DNA from: Stercorarius parasiticus
Lineage: Eukaryota; Chordata; Aves; Charadriiformes; Stercorariidae
Reading direction: 5' to 3'
DNA length: 64,000 bases
Assembly: GCA_013396915.1 (NCBI GenBank)
Contig: VWZL01000113.1
Coordinates: 358,440-422,439 of the forward strand
Shown: one piece after another, positions 25,801-40,800 of the stretch
Layout: the number at the start of each line of letters is the position of its first letter
How positions within the stretch are numbered: the stretch's first letter is position 1
Program-made: the position numbers and the translations under genes
Notes under the pieces: model-generated
What the model saw: only the letters and a program-made list of their open reading frames with translations
Database searches by the model: none
Told to the model about the DNA's origin: nothing

Positions 25801-28800
25801 AAAAGAGAGGGAAGGAATAAACTGCATGGATAGTTACAATCAAAGTAAGCTGGAAAACTGGGGGCCCGAGGCTGGGGGCCCATGAGAGGAAACAGGTGAA
25901 AACAGGTATTCTCAAACTCAAGAGTAAAAACAGAAGCACCCGATTTGAAGCAGTACAAAAGCCGTAAACGCAAGTGAACAGAAAATTCCTCAGAAACAGA
26001 GTACCGCATCAGAACGAACAGACGCACCGCAACAAGCCACCAAACCAGGACCCAGAATGCGGATGCTCTTCTGTAAGTATTACATGGGAAGCGGAGAACG
26101 AGAATAGGGATCTTGCTCCCACATGCAGACACACACAAGAAGCTGTTTTCCATTTGCACATCTTGCACAGTGGCTTATGACAGCAGCTGTTTCTACCTGG
26201 CGGGGTAGAAGTTACCCTTTTTGCAACACTCACTGAACAGGTCGCGCATTTCTGGGGAACGCGTGATCCCAAAGGTACAATGTGCACAGTTCTGAAGTAA
26301 CGAGGGGAACCTTGGAGTGATTCCACCTTTCTAAAGCGTAATCTTCCCCAGAGCATCCGCTGGGGCAGGGCCGCATGCTGTTTGCACAATCTAGCCCTAG
26401 GTTTTTTCATCATTCCAAGTATATCTCATGTTGTGTAATGAGTGTTGTATCATGCTCCTGTTACAAATGACAGGAGGAAAATAATATGAAGACCAAACAC
26501 GGCTGAATTGCTCCTGAACCATTTAACTACAAGCCTAACTGATGACAAACCACGTTCAGCATAAAAATCAGAAGCAACGACTAAATTGGAAGCAGTGGAT
26601 TTGGATGAAAAGTTACTAGTTTATTTCCAATTAGCACACACATCATTATATGTTTTTCATTCACAGTGCGTGAATTCCGGTCAGGCCCACAGTTGAGTAA
26701 TCACACGTGGGACAATTGAGCTGTTTCTTGTTGCTGACCTGGCATGAGAAAGAGATAGTGCAGTTAAGCCCTGCAGCAAAGGACATCTCGCTTCAACAGG
26801 AAGTGATCTGGCTTCATCTAGAAAATAAGTACGCAAGACTTCGGTCTTGAGGGTGAGGAAGAGGGAGGAAGGGAGCAGAGAAGAGGAGAGACACAATTCT
26901 CTTGTAGTCCTCCAAAACGGTGCGAGAAAAGGAAAGCATCCTGAGCCGCGAGGGGACACAGAATGTTACCAAGTTTCGAGTAAGTTGAATTGTTTTGTTT
27001 TGTTTTTTTAATTAATTTATAATCCCCGTAATCAAAAACCAGAGCCTACTCAGAAGCAGAGTTCTGTTTGTTTATTTGTTCTAGACTAGCCAAACTGCAA
27101 GCATTTCACTCAACATTGCTTTAAGAACACAGACACTGATCTTTCAGACCCTTTCCTCTAGGCAATTACCATTGTCTTCCTCTTTATAGGATAATTGTAA
27201 AAGAAAAAAAATAAAATAAAAATTTGGCCATTAATAACATACATTACCAAACCTACCAGTTATTTGGCAAGGTTGCTCTTAATTCTAAGAGCAAGGGAAT
27301 GATACCATTGTTTGATGAATGCAGCCTCCAGCTGATTTACAGAAACCCTTCTGTCAAAATTTAAATGACTCACGATTTTTGCACTGCAGAGAGAATGTTT
27401 TAATTTACATAATTATACCCGTATAAACTAGGCACTGACTGGTTCCCAATCTTGAGTTCACTCTAAAGTCTCCCTAAGGGAAAGGTGTCACATGTGACGA
27501 GAAACAGTTTATGACTCTGCAAATGAGAAGGGCAAGAACAAAGAGTCAAATCACTTGCCCTTCTTACAACAAGAAATCGTACTTACTGCAACACCCTCAG
27601 CAAGCACGAGCACCAATTATTTGGTGAAATGTGAAATAGCTAGTAGTGCCACCAACATAGACAACGAAGTTTACTTTTTTGGTTTTAAACGCTGTGATTG
27701 GAGTATGAACAACAACTAGTATTACCTGCAGCTACTATTACAATGTCAGCGAGTTGCGTATGGATCTTGAGCTGCTCTTTTGGCGTGTATCTGTGCGTAA
27801 TGGTCACCGTAGCATCACCTGAAATGAGATTATCAATGAATTGTCACATATAAAATGCCTATATAGCATTTACTTTGAGGTGCAAATGACTGACTTTGGT
27901 ACATCAACGGCAGTACAGATCACCATCAGATTTGTCTTGGGATGCATCGCTAATTTCAGCGTAGGCAGAACGCTCACAACGCTTGCTGTTGTATGAAAAA
28001 AAGCTCATTCTTAAAAATTCTCACAGGATGAATTCATTTATACACTGTGGACTAACTTATTCCTTAATCAGCTTCGTTACCTTTGGTGAAATTACACAGA
28101 GCAACCCAGCATGGAATCCGGCGTCTAGCTTATTAAGCACAATTTTAATAATGTGGCACAAGACTCAGTTGTTTGTCGCAAACTCAAGCTTCAAGTACGA
28201 GATCACCAGGTTCGGATCTCTATCCTCAACCACGTTTGTCATTCACCCGTCCTGAAGCTCCCTAGATGCTTCCCTTGACATTCTGCTGTACAGACAGGAA
28301 GGAAGACCACCGTCTCCCCTGTATACCTGCGACCTAACTTCATAACAGTGTCTCCTTCGAGACAAAGTTTAGTCTTTGGCCCGTCTTTGTGACAGATTTT
28401 GATTGCTTAAGGAATAATCGGTAATTCAAGTTCAGCGAGTGCTTCGAAACCCTGCTGACCAGTAACAGCATGCAAGGGTCAGACAGCAGAATCCCTCTCT
28501 TGACTGGAACGGTACCAGCTCTCATCAAGGAGAGGCATTCTCAAACACCATCAAGATCAGCATCAGTATTTTCAAAATTCCAATTAGATGGATCTGAAAA
28601 GGTTTATCACCATAACCGCTTACGGGATCGATACATCCAATGCTTATATTTTTCCACACGCTCAGAGCATTCCAAGTCATCATTTTATGGAAGCTCAAGC
28701 GCAACAACAGGAACGGAAAAGACGGGACAAAAAGGTGCTCAGATTTTTGCAGGTGTCCTACCATCTCTTGCATCTCCCGATAGAAGAAAAACCCTTACTT

Positions 28801-31800
28801 CACACCAGAGTAAGAAGAGTTTGAAGTTATCACAAACAGAAGCACGCATCCTTTTGGGCAAACTCAAAAGATACGGGGCCTGCTACTGCATGTATCCACG
28901 TGGCTTGGCAAGAAGCTACAAATAAACCCTCCTAGTAACGACATAAAAAACCTTGCGCTGTTTGATGGCGACACTGAGGATAAGGCCACTAAACACAAAA
29001 TGAATCGTCACGGGGACGGGGACTGACGTCTCGCACCGCATCCAACGGCAAGCACGGTGATCCCTCACAGACCGCCCAAGAAAACAGCAAAGATAACAGC
29101 TATCAAAGGAGAGTCCTGGCCGCGCTCTCCCTGTCAACTATTGGTACCGCACAAGTGTTCAGGTGTTACATCCCCTCATCTCCACATTCCACTCTTCGCA
29201 GACTCCTAAGCCACATTATGAACCATTAAACTAAAAGTTTTTACTATCTCAGATGTTACCACCGCATCTGCTTGCTCTGGAATGCGTCTGACTGATCTAA
29301 TCTGTGCCTCTAATCTCATTAACGCTCTTCCCTTAAGCATCTCATCTTCAACTTGTCTGTGCTCTCACTTCTCTGCTGCTTCCCCTCATCTTTGATCCCT
29401 CTTCTCCTTCAGTCTCTATAGCGCATATCTTCTCCTCAAAGAGACGCAGATCAAGACAGTTTCAGATTATGAGAACAGAAAAGCACAACACGTGCATAAG
29501 CAATTCCGTGAAATAAAGGGAATTGCCAGCACTTAGTAATCTCTCACCAACTTTCTATAACTTCCCGTGAATTTAAGTGCAAAATTTGCCTTGCCCAAAA
29601 TCACAATTATTACTTCCAAACATATATGCATAATGAGACTCTTTCAACCTCTTATCCTGTGCTCAGCAGAGAGGCTGAGGAAAACCAATGGATAAAATCC
29701 AAAGTTACAAATATTCACACCTTCTAAGAAATAAAATCTGTGCTACTTTCCCATCAAGATTTTAAGTGAGGAATGTGTCTGTAGCCAGCTCTTGAAAGGA
29801 AGTGATTGCTCTCGCTACCAAAAAGAAGAAGAGAAAAAAGAACGGGGAAAAAACCCTAACCAACCCCAAACCCCTACCTTCAGAATAGCAGCCCAGAAGC
29901 TTAGAGACACCTCAGAAAGGGTAGGTTTTCCATTTATTTGTGATCACGCCAAAACAGAAAATAAACAACTATTTTTACAATGCTAGTTCTTCCGAAAGAA
30001 GAGGAATATACCTCGCAGTTAAGATTTCGCATGATACCACTGAGCCAATTCACTAGCTTATAAAATAGAGATAGTCGCTCGACCTGCCTACACAAAGCAC
30101 AATTTGTTTTGTAAAGAGTCAGGTAGCTTTCCGATCTGATCAGATATTGCCACCTGCAGGACATGACGGTTTCTACATACAAAACATCACAGATGAAGAG
30201 ACATCCCGGCTTTCCAGTTTTCTTCATAGTCTATAAAAAAAGTAACAGCTAAAACCGACAATAAAAACAACAACAAAAAAATAGTATCACGTCCCCCAGT
30301 CCCCTCCCTTGCATCACTTCTTATTAAAAATTACCGTCCTGGTTCCTTCTGAGGCTAAACCGTGACAATTATTTAATCAAGTCAGCCCAATTGCCAATAG
30401 AACTTTCTCAGGTTATCAGTCAGGATACGGGGTTTTTTTTTCACTACTTAACCGTTGGTCTTGTCTGGTCCCCATCCCCCTGAATAATATAAAAGAAAGA
30501 ATAAAAAAGCTTTTACTTCATTTTTATTAGCAGGTTTAAATTGTTCTAAACACGCGTTTAAGAAGAAAGCCTGCTTTTGTTTGGTAAGAAATAAAATTAG
30601 CAACTCCGACATGCAATTTTCAACTCCAAAACCCACTTCATCTACTAAGTTAACAGACTTGCTAAAGCTACCTCACCTTGTATCCTGACACATGTCTCCG
30701 ATCATAATGCACAAACTTTGCCCTGCTATAGCCGCTACGAAAGAGGTGGGAAAGATTATTCCGTCTAAACTATACTGTTTATTACATTCACATGTCCAAT
30801 TTTATCTTTAGCTCCACCTCCTCTATCTCATTATACTTTTGCTTTACGCATTCTCTTTCACTGTCCGTCTCAGATTTATCTCAACTAACTGCAGCTCCAT
30901 GTCTGTCACAATATATCCACAAGTTTTGATAACCATTGGGGTAAAACTGAAACCACCATCTAGCCCGCCTCCCCTCCCACACGCCGTCCAGGCTAGCCTC
31001 TTGTTGCTCCGAGCAGAAGCAGAAAAGAAAGCTAACTGCAGAAAAACAACCAGACGTTCAAGGACAGCCTGATCTGTCGATCTGGAATGAAAACTATACT
31101 AGCCTACCCCAACTACTGAAGTATTTATCACCATGTACATGACAAACACATGCTTAATGCTAATTTATTGTGAAAGAAGCACACATGTTCCTTTGTTTTC
31201 TCATTGCCAGCTGCTTTATACTGTATACTACCACTTGGCAGGGCAGGCTGGAAATAAAAGAAAAACCTCCTTAAAAATAAATCCATTTATTCAATGACTT
31301 AACTCTTTCTACATCTAGATTCCAGCATCACTGTCGGTAAGAGAATATCCGAACGTTTTGGTGTCCCCGCATAGAATACTGGACATACATGGCATCAGTG
31401 GCAACGCCAGTAAATAGGGCTGCCAGTGACGTAACGTGTATTGTGCCAGTAATCGTAACGTAGGCAGATGACCCTGAAGCACAACAAAGTTCTTTCATAG
31501 GCCAGCAAACTCACGGACCAGCCCCCCAAAACAAGTCATACTACCAGGCAGTCAAAGAAGAGCTACAAACCCAAGAATCAAGTGAACAAAAAATGGGGTC
31601 GCGGATCCAACTAACTCAAAAGCTGAAAGCTACAAAACAGTATTTAGATACAGCTAAAAAACTTCCGTGCAACCACTATGAGTTTTTTAACAAGTCGCCG
31701 AAAGAATCACATGTCACTAAGTCTCCTCATTTCCAACTGAGGAACATGCAAGTAGTTTGCAACATAACTCTGTGTTGTTTAAAGCCTATTTCAAAAACCA

Positions 31801-34800
31801 AACTACGCTGCCAGTAATATATATAACCCAATATTTGTAGCAAATGGCAGAAATGCTACTAATTTTCACGCGAATGGGGATGAGACCAGAACTATGCACT
31901 GACGGTAATTAAAATTCAAACACTGAGAGAAGTTTCAAATAGCAACTTTCCCACAGAGGCTGAATGGAGAAGCCAACTCTATCATTAGTAAGAAGCTTTT
32001 ACTGTTTTATTATATTAATAACAGATTTCATTCCACTCCTATTAAATATGCCTGGGATTAAACATTAATGTTTACCTCATTTGCGCACACCACCTTGGCA
32101 GTTTCTAACATCAAAATGAAGCTGCAAAAGGACAGTATTCCATTCAAATTATATTTGTTTTTCTTTCTGCAGCACAATTATAGGAGAACATGCATGCTTC
32201 TGTAATTAGAATTACTTAAAAGTATTTCCATTACAACCCCCAATTTCCAGGGGGATATAAACTGCGCTGCAGAAAAATCCCCCAGGCCAACGTGTAATAT
32301 CATAGAGCTCACATGGAAAAGTTCTTGGTCATATACGTATTTTCATAATAACCACCTAACTAACATAGCACAACACAGGACACACGTCACTATTTTTTAA
32401 CATATGTATGTGTGTGTATGTGTGTATGGATGTGTGCACACGTATGTGTATGAAAAACTTGAGATTAATATTACATAAGCACAAGGATAAGGCATAAAGC
32501 TGTACTACTTTGTATAAACAACACATGAACCTCTGTAGTTTTTTAAGGCCACACCACCAGGTAGTATCGTAAAATCCTCAACTATACCAGGTAATACCCT
32601 TCAGTGCTAACCAGGTTTAAGCAGTAGCTGTCTCAAATGAAGGACAAAATTATCACATAACACCAGGAAAAGTCCAGAAACTGCTCTCCAGCGACTATGT
32701 CAAGAAATAGACTAGCAAATTTATTTCCTTGCTCCGGCTGCAAATATTGAACAAGAGACAAGCTTTCTCTTTTTATCCGAATCCTCTGGTCAGCTTTATT
32801 TTAATGATTTCACAAATGGATACATTAGAGTAACATTCATGGGCTTACCTCCAGGCCTTTCATGCTCTCCATCGGTATGCAAAAGCATTGAAATAGGCAT
32901 TCCAACGTTCTTAGATCTTCCAGCTACAACAACATTTTTTCCAAATGTTTGTATTCCTTATTGGGGAAAAAAAAAACCAACACAAAACAAAAAAAACCAC
33001 TTTCAAACAAGTGTATTCCACTATTTTGATATACCTAAACCCTTCTTCTTAATCCCCAAGATATAATTATTTGCCGTTGTGGACCGACGACATCAACATG
33101 ACTTGAAATATCCACACGGCTGATCTCGAGGGATGAATCCACAACACAACTTTCAGCTTTGACCTTAGAGAAACAAAACTGGCAACTCATTCGGGTTATC
33201 CGAATCACCCTTTGGAGAGACTTAATTTCTCTTCTCTGACCACCAAGGGAAATGGAAGGTCTTATGTCTACCAATAAGAACACGCACGTTACACGTATAA
33301 AACTGCATTGATTATAAAATTGAGTTCAACATACTGAATACATATGCATTCTTTTCCCCTTCTAGCGCTAAATCAAATGTTCATGGTTTTGTCCTTGTTT
33401 CTTCCCCTTCCCCCACACGAGTTTACGCATTCAAATCTTCCATTTGACAAATAATCAGGAGGTCGTCAGTATCACAAGAAGTTCCTTGCAACATTATAAA
33501 ATGCAAAAATTAAGTTACCGCAGTGTTGCGTCAAGTATTCCATGCAGACTACTATTTACACGTAATTAATACTTTTGCTACTGGCAAAAGATCTCATCTA
33601 TTTGGCATCTCCTTATTATTTAGATTAATCCTCTAAATGTTTGCTCTTCAATCGGCCCAATCCGTTTAGATAACCTACGCCTTTTAACTCACACCTGACT
33701 TGATCCTTCATTCATCTTCTGAGATAACAAGAGTTTCAATACAGTTGAGTTTCTTACCTGTCCGTTTTATAATTTCCCACACGGCAGCAGCAGTGGCAGG
33801 TATTATAGAAGGCTGATCAAGACACAGGCGTCCAATATTCATAATATGAAATCCATCCACGTCCTTTTCAGGTGCGATAGCGTTACAAACTGTTCGCTCA
33901 TCTATGTGATCTAGGAAACACATTGCTTTCAAACTACAGTTCTTTCACTTGTCAGGTGTCATCAATACTATCTGAAATCATTGCACAGAAAAACACGCAA
34001 GTTTGGTCTAGCTAGGGTAATTATTATTATTCATTACGAATAAACTACACTCTCCCCCTAAAGGCAGCAGTTGCAACTTCACCTTTTAAAGTCATCTACT
34101 GAAAATTAAATGATTCGGTTTGAGACACTGCTAGGACAACAGATAAAAATCAAAATACGAGAGGCTGATACACAGCCGAGAACGATGACTTAGTAACTAT
34201 AAAAATAAACACTTAAGCAAGACACTTCAGAGTCACTTCTGTATTCTGGAAGTGTTAATTATCAAGTGCCTCAAAAAAAAAAAATATCATAGGAGAAAAG
34301 TTATTGCGCATGCTACCTGTCTCTAAGATCACAAAGGATACACGACGTAAGTTTTAAATACATGTACGGAAACCCTAAGCTGAAATACCTTTGCAGGTCT
34401 AGCTTTCATTTTCCATTTTTAGTGATTTGCTAATCCGCAGAACTAAAACATACCCTACTTCACCAAAAAACTGTGAGAACACATGAAATTGTTCGATATC
34501 GATGAGCTCAAAACTCTAAGTATGCCTTAAATGACAATACCTGCATCTAATCTATTATTCATATCTATTTGTAACGAACATTTTTTGTACACGCTATTGC
34601 TATCAGGCAGGTCTGCAACTGCTTAAAGCTTATGCTGCATATATACATGCATTGGTACCGATCAGGAAAAAAAAGTATGCGTTAGCCAGTCCTACCTCTG
34701 CGGAGTTACAAACCCAAGTATGCAGCCCAAAACTCGTTCGCAGAATTTCAGAAAACGGTACATAGTACTGGGAAGAAACACAGCTGCATAGCTGGGGACA

Positions 34801-37800
34801 CATAGGCTGACGTGGGCCTGAGAAGAGAGGACGTGGACACCTTCCCTCCTTCATCAGAGACACTTCTAAAGCACTATCTTGGGTGGGCCATCCCCAAACA
34901 CACACACAAAACCAATTCAAACCATATAGTTTGTTATACTTTACTTAATGAGTAGATTTTATTTGCCTCAAGAAACTTATTTTCCTGGTTTGTTTCCATT
35001 TGACCGCAGATAGCCTCACTCATTTCCAGACGAACAAAATAATTCCTCGAGTACGTTACTGTCAGTCTCATAGAGCATACTTAGCCTCCTCTCAACTGAT
35101 ATTCATACAAACTTACTTGCTGTCATTCCAAGCTACTATCCACGCCAAGTTCCTCTCCGCACTCACCCTTTCGCTTCTTAACCAAACTTGCCAGGCGACA
35201 CCGGGCATCGCCTGCCCTGTTACTCTGGCACGCACAGAGAAACTCTTATTTACACAATAAACAACATGTGCCTCTAATGTTGACATACGAAAAATAAAGA
35301 CTGGCTTTCAAAAGGGAAGACCGATGAAAACAAAAACACAGCACAAAAGGGATTCGAAAACATACCATACGATCAAGGAACAAGGAACAAGCAGCAGCAA
35401 TGAGCTCCCCGGAAATCATTTTGAGAAGCTGTACTGAGACGCAGCTGTGATGTTAACAGTCAGTCCCGCCAAAGCAGGCCGCACTTTGGCTGGCACAGTC
35501 TTTCACAAGAGGGACATCATGTTTGTACTCATTTGTTTCATAGTTTTTCGCTGCTTACCACTAAGTAAATTTTGAGTTTTTCACATTCTATCTCAAATAG
35601 ACATCTAACACTTCATAGCATCTTCTAGGCAATTTAAAAGAGATACAGGAAACTCCCCGCAAAACCATTACCACATCAGAGGCTATGCACTCAAAAGGTG
35701 CACAGAAAGGAAGTTTTCCTCAGGCAAAGATGACAATCCTCAAAGTTAAGTTGCTCCAGCTCACAAAAGTGAAAGAGAACAAAGCTATTTTCTGCTTCTA
35801 TTTTTATCCACACGTTGATCAAAAGCCACACCTGCATGTGGTTTACTGCAAAGAAAAAACCAAAACCCCACACAACAACCTCAACTCTGGAATAAGCAGC
35901 CTCCACTGATAAAGTTTTCACAACACCTAGGCTTTGTCTCCTCCCATTACAACCCAAAGCAGAAGAGTTCTGGAAAATGAGCTAATTTAGCTTTCTGCCC
36001 TTCCGTTTCTGAAGTTCCTTTAGGAGAAAAAAAATAATTCAGTCATCAGAGTTATATCTGACACCAGTTATGGAAAGAACTTCCTGAACGTTTTCAGTTC
36101 ACAATAACTTGTGTATTTAACCTCCTTACACAGACAACGCAATATTCAAAAAGTTCTGCTATTGATTAAATTACTTTAAGATTTTCACTAAGGCAGGCAA
36201 CAGCCAGGCCTCAAACTAGCAAGTTCTATAGGGCAGAAGAAGGTTAATTAGTCTTCATGTGGGTACTGCAACCGTAGTTCTTGAGAAGGATCTTCAACCA
36301 ATTACTTCAGGGCTTAAACATTTAAATGTACTAGCAGACATTTGAATTCCCACAGCTACGGTTATCTTCTGAGGGCTTATCTTTTCAAACGTTGAACAGG
36401 TTCAAACTCACCAAGTTTCAAGACTTAAGGCTGTTGTTGAACTACGTATCCATGAAGGCAGACGGCTCAAGAGCACATAGTTATGACCTGATCCCCCTCA
36501 TACAAAAAAAATAAGCATTTCTGCAAGAGCTACCTAACAATTTTACCGAGTACCCACACAAGTAAGACAAGTGACACACGACGCCTCTCAGTTCAGGGGA
36601 ACACAACAGTGCATTGGGAGTCCAGTGGATGAGTCTGTTTCCTTTGCTTACATGCTTCGCGCAGAAAAGATTTCCATCCCTACGCTGTCAGTGCTCCATT
36701 TTTTGCATGAGTTCTCACTACTGAAATTAAAATTTGTTACATTACCCGTTTCCCCTGATCTGGTCTTAGCTGTAAAGATGTTTGTTCAAAGTAAACCGAC
36801 CACATTCCATCAGCTCCCAGGGTTCCCTACGCGGTGTCCAAGATCAATCTCCTTACTTGTCATATACTTCCACCTTGTGGCCAAATTACTTCAACAAGTG
36901 GCCGATTTCAGTTAGCTTTCAAATAATACGAAGCACAAAACTTCCTTTTCACGAATGCTTATGTTTATTAGAAATACAAGCAAAGCAACTCTTCCTCTAT
37001 AACGTTCAGCACCTACCCTAATTTTGCTGTTTCGTAGATACGAAATAAAGGCAGTGAGAACTGCCTGGAAGTGAAGATCAAGACTAGGAATTACAGTGGA
37101 AATTAAGAGTTTACGTAGAAACAAAGCTTCAACTTCACCATCGTCAGAGATCCTTATAAACAGTAACCCCCGGAGTCCCAGCTAGGGCTAGAAATCATGC
37201 TTGTACATGCCAAAACGAGAGCTCCTCCCCTTCACAGCATACAGCATAAAGGTATGATAAAAGACAACGCTTGTAAACACAGAGACAGAGGAAACCCAAC
37301 ACGCCAGTCAATTTCTTACAATGACTCTAGTAATTTAGGTACCTCCCCATTAGGAAGCACACAGCGGTTTAATTACTTGACTTACGTAGATTTAGATGAA
37401 AATCCCAAGTTTTTACACTGCCAAAATACCATTTTGTCCGCTACTGCCAAGTGATGTTTTAGTGAGATTTTATTACAAATTAGGAGAAGGGAAATAAAAA
37501 ACAAGGACATAGTAGAGACTTCTAGGACTTCAGCACAAAGCTTATGCAGAGCATGAGGGACAGCACAGAAAACACAAACAAACGTTTAAACCAAAACCTG
37601 GAATTACTGTGAGAGAGGCTGTAGCATCGTCAGCTAGGTAGCATAACTTGGCATGACACAGGGGATGAAACTACGTTAAAGGTCTCCGAGTTCAAGGCAA
37701 AACAGTGCAATATGTTAAAAAGCAAACGACAACAAAAAAAAGAGAAATACAATGGATAACGGACGTGCGCGGAGGGCAATTCCTTGAAACAGAACTTTGT

Positions 37801-40800
37801 CTGAACTTCAAAAAAGGCAAGGTTGACAATATGAAATGACTCTCCCCATGCAATTTGCTTTTTTGTTTAAAGTGAACTGCAGGCTAGCATATAACAAAAA
37901 AACTAAACTTCCCAACTGATCCTTCATTATGCGCGTCCTCTTTCAAGAGCTAAGATACACTTGCAACCCAAAACTGTCGCTTTTCTCTTAGACTGACTGT
38001 ATATGAGGAGCGGGACAAAAGATGTCACCTACCTGGGAGAGGTAGCTGAACTAATAAACCACTAACTCTTGAATCCTTGTTGAGTTTTACCGTCATATCT
38101 AAGAGTTCTTCCTGCGAAATGTCTTTAGGCCTCAGTATGATCTCACTAGAAATGCCTGAAAAAAACCAAAAACAGAAGACACATATTAGTATCAGAACAC
38201 TCATCTGTGGACAGCTTTGTAATTTTGTCTAAAAACCCATCCGATGCTTAACAACTGTCTTAGATAACCACGAAGGACTTGCTAAAATTTCTGCTTTTGC
38301 TGTCTGCTCTTCAATGCTGTATTTCTGGATGTCAAGTACAGTCTTACAATGAAGAACACAGAAAAGAAGTTATAAATCCACAGTTGTGCACAATAGCTCC
38401 AAAATTAAAACAACAGTTTAGAAATATTCGGAAAATAAAGCATTTAACTTCTCTACAAACACGCTCTTGGGAATTACAACTAAAACCGAACAGATAAAGC
38501 TACGCTAGCATTACTGGCATTTTATCTCATACCTTCTACTTCTGTGGGACAAAACTCAATATCAGAAAAGAAAATTTTTGAGGTCACTTTGCCAGATTGC
38601 AATTTCACTGATGGCAACAACATTGAAGTTCCCTGTTTAGGCTATGATACTCTTTCACTTGGAGAAGAGATGTTGCAGCGTCTGGGCTTTATCCCGAGTA
38701 ATCAGTCACTTGGCTTTACTCTTCGATTTCATTATGTCTGAAATTTTGCCCTTTATATTGACAGCTGTGAAGCCTTGGTTTTGGATTGACTTGCCTGGCT
38801 CTACCGCGGACCTAAAGCGTTCAACAGGACAGATATTCTGTGAGATACAGGAAATACACAAGAAGATTGACAGTATGAAGAAAAACTGTCTTCTCAGTAT
38901 CTTCCTTTGAAACTGGTTACTTAAACACTATTCCCATCAATTATGGGGTAGTAGGGTTTACTACCACAGTTGGAGGCAAGCTGAAAAATCCACACATAAA
39001 AGGAGCAATCTAACATGCACTACGGAGGCAAGCTCTTAAGCAAGTGTTTCATATTCAAAAATAGTTAGAGTGTCTTGCAGAAATCACTAAAAACTGACAT
39101 AATTTCTCTCCGATTATCTTTATTCCCCAAGCTTCTCAAAGCCATTTCGGACATTTAACTGTCAAAAAACTTCCCCAGTGTTCTCCTTTAGCTTCCAGTT
39201 TCTAACGGTAAGGATGCAAACTGTTTCCTAACACTATTTTAAGATACACAACTGAACTTACGGCTACCATTCATGTGCCATTAAAACTACTTCATTCACA
39301 TGTCAATCCGACTTCTTTAGGTTAATCAGAGAAGATGAGGAAGAAAACAGTCCAAACTGAATAAAGATACAAAGGGGGTTCCCGCCGCTTTTTAAATTTT
39401 AAATAACAGTACCTTGTGCTTACCATAGGATTGTTCATATTACAAAACACGTACCTACAGCTGCAGCTGCTTTTATCTTGTTTCTGACATATATATGACT
39501 AGCTGGATTGTCTCCTACTAATATGACAGTGAGATGAGGTCTCCTGTTTCCAAAGGATATCCACGATTCTACATCCCTTTGAACTTCTTTCAAAACTTGT
39601 TTAGCAAGCTTTGTCCCTGAGATAACGGTTGCTTCATCACTATAAAGACAAAAAAGATACACAATATTTAGGTCTAAAATTTCACAAACAAGACACTTTT
39701 AACACTGTGATCTACCACGTTAAATACTTGCAAATGCTTTGATTAGTGCATTTGCTAGTATTTCAAATATTATTTGAAAAACACTAACGCGCTACAAATC
39801 CACCGAGGTAAAGAAGTGTTTCTCCACTTGCCGGAAGAGCAGTCATGTGCCATCAGTGCATACAGAAGAGGAGCTCACCTGCCTTGCCCCACCTTCCCAA
39901 CACATGCAGCCAGCCAGGTTGAACACATCTATGAACTCCTGCATTTGGGAACAGAACATGAGAATATTCTTACGCCTTTAAGTTTTTCTGTTTTAAGGAA
40001 TTTTTACTCACCTGCCTTCCCAAATTTCCTTCAAAAACCTATCTGACATGGGATTATACACACTGTTCTTTTGTATAAGCCTAGGTGATACTATTTCTCA
40101 CCTTTCTTAGGACTTAACTCGTATAAGCCAGCGGTGACTACCTCAGGAGCTTCTGTCATGCCCTCCCCGCTTTTGTATTTTCAATTCCCCATCCTTCCGG
40201 TAACCTCACTCTGCCCTTAACCAGCACTACAGCAGACGAACACCCTCCTTAGGTGAAGGGCCCACAACCATTGCCCTACCCCTTCAGGAAAACTGAAAAA
40301 GTTTTGTGCCGTGAACTTGCACCAGAACTCCTCAGCCCCCCGTCATTCCCTCTGTCATTACTGTGATCATCACCCCAACCAAGGATGTGGAACTCCACAC
40401 AGACACTCCACCAACCCGCAACAAATAAGAAACCTCCAGGACGTGTAACTTTCGGATGCTAAGATGTTAATTCCTTCTCTATCAGATAAGCAGCCTTTAT
40501 AGTAACTTCACTGCTTGGTGCTAGTGGTGCTTAGAGGAGAGAAAGCAGGAAAAGATACGAAGGTGTAGAGCAAGAAATTTTATCACTGGCCTGGTTTAAA
40601 ACATGGTGTTCTGTGAGATTCAAAACCATAAATTTAAGCAGTCTTTACAGTAACTTCACTGCTTGGTGCTAGTGGTGCTTAGAGGAGAGAAAGCAGGAAA
40701 AGATACGAAGGTGTAGAGCAAGAAATTTTATCACTGGCCTGGTTTAAAACATGGTATTCTCTGAGATTCAAAACCATAACTTTAAGCAGCCAAAAAGAAT

